From: JANNSX01 sp041397825
GTDB taxonomy: Bacteria; Pseudomonadota; Alphaproteobacteria; Rhizobiales; Hyphomicrobiaceae
Assembly: GCA_041397825.1 (NCBI GenBank)
Contig: JAWKVX010000004.1
Location: 1 to 64,000 of the forward strand
Direction of reading: 5' to 3'
Length of the DNA: 64,000 nucleotides
Positions 7,632 through 15,175 of the stretch are shown here, one piece after another (position 1 is the stretch's first letter; every line of letters starts with the position of its first letter). A model generated the notes under the pieces. It had not been told where the DNA came from. It did not search any database and was given only the letters and a program-made list of their open reading frames with translations. Position numbers and translations under genes: made by a program.

Positions 7632-9680
7632 ATGGGGCAATCCGATGGCCCAGGAGGCAGAAGATCGCGGCTGATCGCAATCATCGGCCCGTTCCAGAGC
7701 GGCAAGACAACGCTGCTCGAAGCCATTCTCGCGCGCACCGGTGCGATCCCGAGACAGGGCAAGGTCAGCGACGGCAACACCGTCGGCGACCACAGCGGCG
7801 AGGCGCGCGCGCATCAGATGTCGGTCGAGGTCAATGTCGCGGAGACGACGTTTCTCGACGACACCTACACGTTCATCGACTGTCCGGGTTCCATCGAGTT
7901 CCAGTACGAGTCCGCTTCGGCGCTCACCACCTGTGACGCGGCGATCGTCGTGACCGAGCCCGATGCGAAGAAGGCGCCGCACCTCCAACTCATTCTGCGC
8001 GACCTCGAGGAGCGCGGCATTCCCCACTTCCTCTTCATCAACAAGATTGACAAGGCCGAAGGGCACATCCGGGATCTCTTGCCGCTGTTGCAACCGGCGA
8101 GTCGCAAGCCGCTCGTGCTCCGCCAGATTCCGATCTGGACGAACGGAATTGCCACCGGCTTCGTCGATCTCGCTCTCGAGCGCGCCTTCGTCTACCGCGA
8201 GCATGCGCCGAGCGAAGTTATCGAAATGCCCGCCGATTTGGCCGATCGCGAGCACGAGGCCCGCTTTAGCATGCTCGAGAAGCTCGCCGACTATGATGAC
8301 GAGCTGATGGAGCAGCTGCTCTCCGACATCGAGCCACCACGGGATCGCGTCTTCGAGGATCTTCGCCAGGAACTCAAGCGGGGTGATATCTGCCCGGTGC
8401 TGATCGGGTCGGCCGAGAACGGAAACGGCATCATTCGCCTGATGAAGGCCCTCAGGCACGAGGCCCCGACCATCACCGATACCGTGAAGCGGCTTGGTAT
8501 CGGAGATGGCAAGGTGCTGGGCCAGGTGCTGAAGTCGATGCACACCGCGCACGGTGGCAAAATCTCCCTGGTTCGAGTGCTCGCGGGGGAGATCGGCGAT
8601 GGCGCGCACGTTCGTGGCGCGGAGGGCGAGGACCGGGTGGCTGGTGTCTTCACACTTAAGGGGCACGAGACGGTGAAGCGTGGAACGGCGACGGCGGGAG
8701 AGACCGTCGGACTCGGCCGACTCGACAGCATCACGACCGGCGAGACCGTGACGACCGAGAAGGCAACGCCCTCGCAAGTCGGCAAGATCGCGCCGCCGCA
8801 ACCGGTCTTCAGCGTCGCCGTCGTCATCAAGGAGAAGAAGGACGAGGTGAAGCTGACTTCAGCCATCCACCGCATCGTCGAGGAGGATCCCTCGATCTCG
8901 CTCGAGCACAACCATGACACGGGCCAAATCGTGCTGCACGGCCAGGGTGAGATGCATCTGAGAGTGGCGATCGAGCGGCTGGTCCGCAAATACGGTGTCG
9001 ATGTCGAGCGCCGCCCACGGCAGGTCGCCTACAAGGAGACGATCCGCAAGCCGACCGAGATCCGCGGCCGGCACAAAAAGCAATCGGGTGGCCATGGCCA
9101 GTTCGGCGACGTCGTGCTCGAGATCGCGCCGCTGCCGCGCGGCACCGGCTTCCAGTTCTCGGAACGCATCACCGGGGGCGTCGTGCCGAAGAACTTCTTC
9201 CCATCGGTCGAGAAGGGTGTGCGGGACTATCTGCATCACGGACCGCTCGGCTTCACGGTGGTGGACGTCGGCGTCGCCCTGATCGACGGTTCCTATCATT
9301 CCGTCGATTCCTCCGACATGGCTTTTCAAACGGCCGGTCGGATTGCCATGAGCGAGGGAATGCCAAAATGCTCGCCGGTGCTGCTCGAGCCGATCATGCA
9401 TGTCGACATCGCCATACCGAGTGACTCGACCTCCAAGGTCAACTCGATCATCTCGTCCCGGCGGGGCCAGATTCTGGGCTTCGATGCCCGGCCCGGGTTC
9501 GACGGCTGGGACGTGGTCCAGGCCCAGATCCCGGAGGCAGAGATGGCCAACCTCATCATCGAGCTTCGCTCGGTAACGGCCGGTGTCGGGACCTACACCC
9601 AGAAGTTCGATCATTTGGCCGAGCTGACGGGGAAAGTCGCCGAGCAGGTTCTGGCCGAGCATTCGAAACAGGCAGCCTGA
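7632..9680 (+). CDS. Elongation factor G-like translational GTPase (EF-G paralogue)
   Basis: A 682-residue protein with the full EF-G layout: G domain (about 12-270), domain II (about 290-370), domains III and IV (about 385-600) and a C-terminal EF-G C domain. G1 is GPFQSGKTTL (residues 19-28) and G4 is NKID (137-140). G3 is DCPGSIEF (residues 83-90): Ser stands where elongation factors have the catalytic His (DTPGH). The usual RGIT switch region is also replaced. This marks it as a divergent EF-G-like paralogue, not fusA. I chose the ATG at 7632 because GGAGG lies 7 bases upstream; the frame is open to 7437 but without support. No rpsL, rpsG or tuf genes are nearby. The cellular role is unknown. 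Confidence 0.85.
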   Translation: MGQSDGPGGRRSRLIAIIGPFQSGKTTLLEAILARTGAIPRQGKVSDGNTVGDHSGEARAHQMSVEVNVAETTFLDDTYTFIDCPGSIEFQYESASALTTCDAAIVVTEPDAKKAPHLQLILRDLEERGIPHFLFINKIDKAEGHIRDLLPLLQPASRKPLVLRQIPIWTNGIATGFVDLALERAFVYREHAPSEVIEMPADLADREHEARFSMLEKLADYDDELMEQLLSDIEPPRDRVFEDLRQELKRGDICPVLIGSAENGNGIIRLMKALRHEAPTITDTVKRLGIGDGKVLGQVLKSMHTAHGGKISLVRVLAGEIGDGAHVRGAEGEDRVAGVFTLKGHETVKRGTATAGETVGLGRLDSITTGETVTTEKATPSQVGKIAPPQPVFSVAVVIKEKKDEVKLTSAIHRIVEEDPSISLEHNHDTGQIVLHGQGEMHLRVAIERLVRKYGVDVERRPRQVAYKETIRKPTEIRGRHKKQSGGHGQFGDVVLEIAPLPRGTGFQFSERITGGVVPKNFFPSVEKGVRDYLHHGPLGFTVVDVGVALIDGSYHSVDSSDMAFQTAGRIAMSEGMPKCSPVLLEPIMHVDIAIPSDSTSKVNSIISSRRGQILGFDARPGFDGWDVVQAQIPEAEMANLIIELRSVTAGVGTYTQKFDHLAELTGKVAEQVLAEHSKQAA

Positions 9681-9686
9681 CATTGT

Positions 9687-9716
9687 CGAGGGAGACGGCC
9701 GCCACCGTCGCCCTCG
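9687..9716 (+). terminator. Stem-loop after the EF-G-like gene
   Basis: A 12-base arm CGAGGGAGACGG (9687-9698) pairs with CCGTCGCCCTCG (9705-9716) with one mismatch and a 6-base loop, starting 6 bases after the stop codon. The position fits a transcription terminator or an mRNA 3' end, although no run of T follows directly, so termination may be weak or Rho-assisted. Confidence 0.5.
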
Positions 9717-9832
9717 CGAAGGCTTGATTTGGATGTGATCGGGCAACATCCTAGCTTCTGACGCCTGCGCTGAGGCGTGTCGCGGGTGAACTGCGGCGCG
9801 TCGGGACATGTCAGGTGAGCGGGAGGTTCATG

Positions 9833-10846
9833 ATGCTCATACGTCCGAGCCGGCCTTGGAACATGCCGGAGAAACTGACGACACCAGAGCATGTCGTGCT
9901 GAACCGACGGGCGGTCCTAAGGGGTGGCGCCGCCATAGCGGCCGGCGCGGTTTCGACGTCCGCGCATGCCAGTTGGCTGTTCGGCGGCACCGATGAGGAG
10001 GGCGTCAAGGCGACTCTCGAGGCGGTCAAGTCGGATCCTTCGGCCGGGTTGTATCCTGCGATGGCGAACCCAGGATTCAAAGACGCTGGCCGCATGCCGA
10101 CACCCGAGCTCATCAACGCCTCCTACAACAACTACTATGAGTTCGGCTCGAGCAAGAACATCTACGACAAGGCGCAGGCGATCAACACGAGGCCGTGGGT
10201 CATTGCCATCGACGGCCTGGTCGAAGAGCCGATGACGATCGACATCGACGACCTTCTGAATAAGGTCGCGCTCGAGGAGCGCGTCTATCGTCATCGCTGC
10301 GTCGAGGCCTGGGCGATGGTGGTGCCTTGGACGGGGTTTCCCTTGAAATCGCTCGTCGAGATTGCACGACCTCTGGGTAGCGCCAAATATCTGCGCTTTG
10401 AGACCTTCTTGGATGCCGCGGTGTCCCCCGAGCAGGCACGCGGCTTCGGCTATCCCTGGCCCTATGTCGAAGGCGTGACGATTTCGGAGGCGACCAGTGA
10501 GCTGGCATTCCTCGCCACAGGTGCCTACGGCAAACCTCTCGCTAAGCAGTTCGGTGCGCCGATCCGCTTGCACCTGCCCTGGAAGTACGGGTTCAAGTCG
10601 ATCAAGTCGCTTGTCAGGGTGTCGTTCGTCGAGGAACGGCCGGTCGGCTTCTGGGAGACGCTGCAGGCCTCCGAATATGGTTTTTGGGCGAATGTCAATC
10701 CGGAGGTTTCGCACCCGCGCTGGAGCCAGGCCAACGAGCGCGTTCTGGGCACGGATGAGTCACAGCCGACGCGTCTTTTCAATGGCTACGGCGAATGGGT
10801 TGGGGACCTCTACAAGGGCCTGGAGAGCGAGCGGCTGTTCACATAA
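9833..10846 (+). CDS. msrP: Protein-methionine-sulfoxide reductase catalytic subunit MsrP
   Basis: A 337-residue periplasmic molybdopterin enzyme that repairs oxidised methionines in envelope proteins. A twin-arginine signal is visible (LNRRAVLRGG, residues 23-32, followed by an Ala-rich stretch). The molybdenum-ligand Cys lies in RHRCVEAW (Cys about 156), followed by MVVPWTGFPL. Later motifs (GYPWPYVEG, LPWKYGFKSIKS, GFWETL) and the length fit MsrP/YedY. The start at 9833 follows GGGAGG by 6 bases; an ATG 3 bases earlier and a GTG at 9815 are alternatives. The usual heme partner msrQ is not next to it, so the electron donor must be encoded elsewhere. Confidence 0.93.
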   Translation: MLIRPSRPWNMPEKLTTPEHVVLNRRAVLRGGAAIAAGAVSTSAHASWLFGGTDEEGVKATLEAVKSDPSAGLYPAMANPGFKDAGRMPTPELINASYNNYYEFGSSKNIYDKAQAINTRPWVIAIDGLVEEPMTIDIDDLLNKVALEERVYRHRCVEAWAMVVPWTGFPLKSLVEIARPLGSAKYLRFETFLDAAVSPEQARGFGYPWPYVEGVTISEATSELAFLATGAYGKPLAKQFGAPIRLHLPWKYGFKSIKSLVRVSFVEERPVGFWETLQASEYGFWANVNPEVSHPRWSQANERVLGTDESQPTRLFNGYGEWVGDLYKGLESERLFT

Positions 10847-10956
10847 TGCCGTCTGGACGGGTTGAGGCTGCCCAGTCGGCGCCCGCGTGCCATACCGGAT
10901 GCTATGGCGGACAGAGCCCAAGCCCGTAGGCACTGAGCAGCTGCCGACGAGCCGCA

Positions 10957-11622
10957 TCAGTAGCGTGTCACGAGACCGATACCGAGCAGATCGCTCCCTG
11001 CCGAGACATCCTGCAGGCCCGCGGGCAGGGAGGAATAGGTTTCTGTGCCATAGTCCAGGTGGATGTACTCGCCCCTGAGTGTGATCGAGCTGTTCCAGAC
11101 ATATTCGAGGCCGCCACCGGCCGCCCAGCCGGACAGGAAGGTGCTGTCCGATACGCCGGCGATCTGGTCGGCGATCTCGAGTTCACCGAAGGCCCAGCCA
11201 CCGGTGCCGTAGACCATGACCCGCCCGAAGGCCGCACCCAAGCGGCCGCGCAGCGTTCCCATATAATTCATGTCCGACGTGAACCGGCCGGTGCCGGCAC
11301 CGCGACCATCTCCCTCGATCCAGGCATAGGTGGCATTGCCCACGACACCGAGGACGAAATTGCCGCGCTGCCAATCGTAACCGATCTCGCCGCCAGCGCG
11401 AAAGCCTTCCGGGTCCTCGAGCAAGGACGCGCCGGCCCCATCGAGGTCGAGCGTGTCATAGCTGACGTCGGGACTGATGATGGCCCCTTGCCACGAAATC
11501 TCGCCGAGTTCGGCGTCCGATGCCGGGGCGAGCTCAAAGCCCGTGGCGGAGGCCGTGCCGCCGAACAGGATCGCTGTGGCAGCGATCGCAAGCCCGAGGT
11601 GTCGAGCAAGTGCCATTCGCAT
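10957..11622 (-). CDS. Outer membrane beta-barrel protein (Omp25/porin-like)
   Basis: A 221-residue protein with an N-terminal signal peptide (about 25 residues, cleavage after ...TASA). It continues as alternating strands with aromatic ends, such as GGEIGYDWQRGNFVLGVVG, LRGRLGAAFGRVMVYGTGGW and LEYVWNSSITLRGEYIHLDY, and ends in Tyr. This is the pattern of the eight-stranded Omp25/Omp31-type barrels common in alphaproteobacteria; the GY/GG-rich strands are characteristic. It is convergent with msrP and divergent from the DUF1499 gene. A role in envelope structure is likely; no specific function can be read. Confidence 0.85.
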   Translation of the reverse strand: MRMALARHLGLAIAATAILFGGTASATGFELAPASDAELGEISWQGAIISPDVSYDTLDLDGAGASLLEDPEGFRAGGEIGYDWQRGNFVLGVVGNATYAWIEGDGRGAGTGRFTSDMNYMGTLRGRLGAAFGRVMVYGTGGWAFGELEIADQIAGVSDSTFLSGWAAGGGLEYVWNSSITLRGEYIHLDYGTETYSSLPAGLQDVSAGSDLLGIGLVTRY

Positions 11623-11799
11623 CCGATTCCTTCCCGCGCCAGAAATCTCGACTTTGCCGACGGCAGCACCGCAGGCTGATTCGCGAGTTTAGTGTCGCCG
11701 GGATCGCTTCTGCAGCCTAATACGGTCGAGCATGTCGATATCTCGACAAATGTGTCGCCGCGGCTACAGATACCTCACCGCCCTGTTGGTGGGCACGCA

Positions 11800-12912
11800 A
11801 TGCCTTGGCCATGTCGCCCATGGCGACTGGTCTTTGCCGTATTTGCGCCTATGCTGCTCCTGTTCGTGCACCAGGCAGGACAATCGAATCTCCGCATGAC
11901 GCTTCGCGCCGGCAGAAAAACATCTCGCCTCGCCAGCCGCAGCTTGTGGCTTGTGGCGATGGCGCTGCAGCTGACCTTGGCAGCGGTGCTCCTGCACCGC
12001 TTTGCATCACTTGCGACCCCTGTCGCGCTCAACCTCATCGCCGTCGGCATCGCGGGGGCGGCAGTCGCCGCGCTGATGAGCATGTTGTCGCTCATCGATA
12101 TCTGGCGGACGGGCCGGCGCGGTGCGGCGGCGGCCAGCGTCACGCTGGTTGTGACGGCCGCCTATTTCATTTGGCCGGCCTATCTGGTTGCGGAGGCGGT
12201 CTCGACGCCCATGTTGAGCGACGTGACGACCGATTCGATCGAGCCTCCAGAGTTTGACCGTCTCGGCTCCGCGCGCGGGTATGGGGCCAATCCCACGGTC
12301 TATTCTGCGGCGCTCTACGCGAGCCTGCAGCACGATGCCTATCCGGATATCGGCCCCGTAATCACGCCGCGTCCCGTCAGCGAGACCTATGCGATCACCA
12401 GAGAGGTCGTAAGAAAGGCCGGGCTGGAGATTGCCGTCGAGGAAGCACCCGGCAAGCGCCAGTCGTCCGGGCGGATCGAGGCGACAGAGACCACGCTCGT
12501 GATGGGGTTCGTCGACGATATCTCGGTCCGCGTCACCGGCGACGACAAGATTTCGCGCATCGATTTGCGCTCGCAGTCACGATATGGCGTGCATGATCTC
12601 GGGCGCAATGCGCAACGGGTCCGATTGCTGATTCGGAGCCTGCATGCAAGCTTGGATGCCAGTGCGACCCCGCCGGAGGACGTCGAGGCGGTGGCTGACG
12701 GCACCGATGATGGCGGAGAGGCCGTCGCGTCCCGCACCAAAAAGAAGATCAAGAAATCGGCGAAAAAGAGCTCTGAAGCGTCGGCGTCTCGGAGCAACTC
12801 ACAAGCCCGCGCTCAATCAAATGCTCAACGTGAGCAAGCGCAGAAAGCGAAGCCGCGTAAGCGAGCGGCCCGTCGACGCCGCGATACACTGATTGACGAA
12901 CTTGGTCGATAG
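11800..12912 (+). CDS. DUF1499 membrane protein with lysine-rich tail
   Basis: About 370 residues. The N-terminal third has several hydrophobic segments (around residues 10-25, 50-70, 75-95 and 110-130), followed by a DUF1499 domain (about 145-290) containing ATETTLVMGFVDDISVRV and SRIDLRSQSRYGVHDLGRNA, the family signature. The last 90 residues are low-complexity Lys/Ser/Ala/Arg (TKKKIKKSAKK and QKAKPRKRAARRRR). The function of DUF1499 is unknown. The ATG at 11800 precedes the first hydrophobic segment; the frame is open further to 11692, so the start is uncertain. The 3' end overlaps the oppositely oriented MBL gene by 164 bases, so the basic tail is coded antisense to that gene's C-terminus. 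Confidence 0.75.
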   Translation: MPWPCRPWRLVFAVFAPMLLLFVHQAGQSNLRMTLRAGRKTSRLASRSLWLVAMALQLTLAAVLLHRFASLATPVALNLIAVGIAGAAVAALMSMLSLIDIWRTGRRGAAAASVTLVVTAAYFIWPAYLVAEAVSTPMLSDVTTDSIEPPEFDRLGSARGYGANPTVYSAALYASLQHDAYPDIGPVITPRPVSETYAITREVVRKAGLEIAVEEAPGKRQSSGRIEATETTLVMGFVDDISVRVTGDDKISRIDLRSQSRYGVHDLGRNAQRVRLLIRSLHASLDASATPPEDVEAVADGTDDGGEAVASRTKKKIKKSAKKSSEASASRSNSQARAQSNAQREQAQKAKPRKRAARRRRDTLIDELGR

Positions 12913-13654
12913 TCGCGGCGCCTCTCCGGATGCTGTCGAGAATGGCCTCCTCGCGCCACCGGCGATGCAACATGTAGGCCTTCACGAGCCGCTGCGGCTG
13001 CCGCACCACCTCGCCATGCCCCGAAAGATAGAGCTTGTCCCTCCGCCTCATGAGCCGCTCGAGCGAGGCGTAGTAGTCGCTCATGCGGCCTTCGGGCGGA
13101 GCTACAACGGTCGTGTTCCAGCCCATGACATGATCGCCTGAGAACAGAATACCCTTGCCCTCTACGGCAAAGCACAGATGGTCCGGCGCATGGCCGGGGG
13201 TGGAGATGGCCACCAGTCGAAAGCCATCACCCTTGATGATGTCGCCATCGACGAGCGGGCGGTCGGGCACGAAGTCGAGATCGACGAAGGACCGGGCGCG
13301 AGGATCAGGATGGGCAATGCCGCGTGGCACGGGTCCGACGGCGGCTCCGGCCGTCCGCGCTCCGGTCGCGGCCTGGAGCGGCTTCAGGCTGTCGGAATGA
13401 TCGCGGTGGGTGTGGGTGAGTAGGATGTCGGTCACCGGTCGACCCGCGATCGTCGCGAGCAGGGCCTGCTCGTGGGCGGCATCGCCCGGCCCTGGATCAA
13501 TGACGACAAGACGCTGTTGTCCCAAGATGTATGTGTTGGTGCCCTTGAAGGTCAGGGGGCCGGGATTGTCTGCGACGATGCGGACGATCCCCGGCGCGAC
13601 CTCCTTCGGCACGCCGTAGGCGAAGTCCATCTCCCGGTTGAAGGCGATCTCCAA
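12749..13654 (-). CDS. MBL-fold metallo-hydrolase (LACTB2/GloB-like)
   Basis: A 301-residue metallo-beta-lactamase-fold hydrolase. The metal site motif THTHRDHSD (HxHxDH, about residues 80-88) is present, preceded by GTNTYILG and VVIDPGPGD. Further ligands are in ISTPGHAPDHLCF and FSGDHVMG, and the conserved LYLSGHGE occurs near residue 205. The C-terminal part, after AYMLHRRWREEAIL, matches the winged-helix tail (BLACT_WH) of LACTB2-like proteins. Substrate unknown; this group includes glyoxalase II-like and nucleic-acid hydrolases. The last 50 codons overlap the DUF1499 gene on the other strand. Confidence 0.88.
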   Translation of the reverse strand: MEIAFNREMDFAYGVPKEVAPGIVRIVADNPGPLTFKGTNTYILGQQRLVVIDPGPGDAAHEQALLATIAGRPVTDILLTHTHRDHSDSLKPLQAATGARTAGAAVGPVPRGIAHPDPRARSFVDLDFVPDRPLVDGDIIKGDGFRLVAISTPGHAPDHLCFAVEGKGILFSGDHVMGWNTTVVAPPEGRMSDYYASLERLMRRRDKLYLSGHGEVVRQPQRLVKAYMLHRRWREEAILDSIRRGAATIDQVRQSVYRGVDGPLAYAASLSALAHVEHLIERGLVSCSETPTLQSSFSPIS

Positions 13655-14166
13655 GGCTTGAACCTCGCAGGATTTTCTCTTTCTGGACGAGGTCCTAGGC
13701 CATTGCGGACCCTGCTGGCAAGGTCATTGGCCGCTCTTTGGCCCCGCGGGACGCTTCGGGAGGCCACCCGCGCCAGGTGTCGGAGCCAGCCGATTCCCGA
13801 CTGACCCCTGATTCGGTCAGAACGCGGACCGACTCGCTCGCTTGCCTGTAATTTGAAGGCCGGAGTCGCATGCGGCTGGATCCTCGCGTGTGCAAAGTCA
13901 GTTCACAGCCATAAGTTCGTGCATCGATGTTGCCGGAGGGAAACACGTCTGTGTCTCGCCGCCACGGTGCGCAGCAATTCAAGAGCTTAGTGGGCGCGGA
14001 CGGCAGCCCATCGGGTTCTGCGATGGATCGAAATCAGATCAACTCACGAAATAAGGCAACTTAAAGTAGAAATAGACCGAGAAAATAAACTTGTATTTGA
14101 TAGCTCTGTAGGCATCCTCTCGCACGACGTGATTCGCGTGATCTACTCAGCTGTTGGAGCGAAGTT
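13655..14166. other. Intergenic region upstream of the outer-membrane protein gene
   Basis: About 510 bases with no credible gene. Bases 14030-14115 are clearly more AT-rich than the surroundings (runs such as AAATAAGGCAACTTAAAG and GAAAATAAACTTGT), which suits a promoter for the plus-strand outer-membrane protein and perhaps the adhesin locus. I do not assign exact boxes. The minus-strand MBL gene promoter should be near 13660-13750. Confidence 0.45.
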
Positions 14167-15063
14167 ATGCGATACACCGGGTTGCGGCGCCGCCTTTCCG
14201 TCCTCATTGCCGCCCTTGCGGCGTTGATCTGTTTCAGTACCGCCGCCGACGCCCAGGAACAGGTGGATCCGCTCTATTCCGTCGATGCCGACAACTTTCA
14301 AATTTCGGCGCCCGCGTATCAAGGCTTCTACATTCGGGCGGACGTCGGCGTCGCCGATTGGTCCCTGGGAACGCTTGACCAGGCGGAGCTCGCCGAGAAC
14401 GGCGGCAGCTTTGCGGACAGTTCGCTCGCCAGAAGCGCGGTGCTGGGCGGTGGCCTGGGTTGGGCCTTCCGCAATGGCTTTCGGCTGGATCTGACCGGAG
14501 AGCATCGAACAAAAGCGCGGTTAGCGGCGCGGGACAATCTGACGGTCGATCTCGTCGACCCCGACGGCGCGCTGCAGGCCAACACCGATTATGCCGGCCA
14601 CCTCGGCTCCTATGTCGGTCTGCTCAATGGCTACTGGGACATCATGCATGCCGGGCGGTTCACCCCCTATGTGGGTGCGGGTATCGGCGTCGCAAGGAGT
14701 GAGCTCTCCGGCTTCACGACCGCAAGCTCTTCGATCTTCACGGACGCCGATACCGGTGAGCAGGCACGCGTCGCCGTCACGGGCGAAAGCGCCTCTCACA
14801 GCACCACCAAATTCGCCTGGGCGCTGATGGCGGGCACCAGCATCGACTTGACCCGCGATGCCAAGCTCGACCTTGGTTATCGCTACCTCAACCTCGGGGC
14901 TGGATCGCCCATTTCCGCTTCGACGGACTTGTTGATCTGCCATTGCAATGCCGTCGGCAGCCCCCTCACGATCGACGGGCTCGACGCGCATGAGTTCAGA
15001 ATTGGCCTGCGTTGGCTTCTCGATGCCGGGGAGCGTGCTGGCAATCACGTACCGTTGAAATAG
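14167..15063 (+). CDS. Outer membrane beta-barrel protein
   Basis: A 298-residue secreted protein. The signal peptide covers about residues 1-29 (an Arg-rich start, then LSVLIAALAALICFSTAADA). The mature part shows repeated amphipathic strands and turn motifs typical of OmpA/Omp-type barrels: YQGFYIRADVGVADWSLG, LGGGLGWAFRNGFRLDLTGE, FTPYVGAGIGVARSELSG, AKLDLGYRYLNLGAG and, near the C-terminus, EFRIGLRWLL. It ends at 15063, 112 bases before the adhesin start and in the same direction. It may belong to the surface-protein locus, but neighbourhood is the only support for that. Confidence 0.8.
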   Translation: MRYTGLRRRLSVLIAALAALICFSTAADAQEQVDPLYSVDADNFQISAPAYQGFYIRADVGVADWSLGTLDQAELAENGGSFADSSLARSAVLGGGLGWAFRNGFRLDLTGEHRTKARLAARDNLTVDLVDPDGALQANTDYAGHLGSYVGLLNGYWDIMHAGRFTPYVGAGIGVARSELSGFTTASSSIFTDADTGEQARVAVTGESASHSTTKFAWALMAGTSIDLTRDAKLDLGYRYLNLGAGSPISASTDLLICHCNAVGSPLTIDGLDAHEFRIGLRWLLDAGERAGNHVPLK

Positions 15064-15175
15064 CAGTCGTTGCGTGGATGTCCGCGGCGTTGCCGGCCAT
15101 GGCCGGAACCAGCGCGATTTGGCGTGCGCGTTCGTCAGAGACCAATTCAGTGCCAAGGCACAAAGGATTCTGAGA

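Noticed and set aside
15074..15175. Longer N-terminus for the adhesin from GTG 15074
   Set aside because: The ATG at 15176 has a ribosome site and is close to the LEPR motif; the extra 34 residues resemble nothing.
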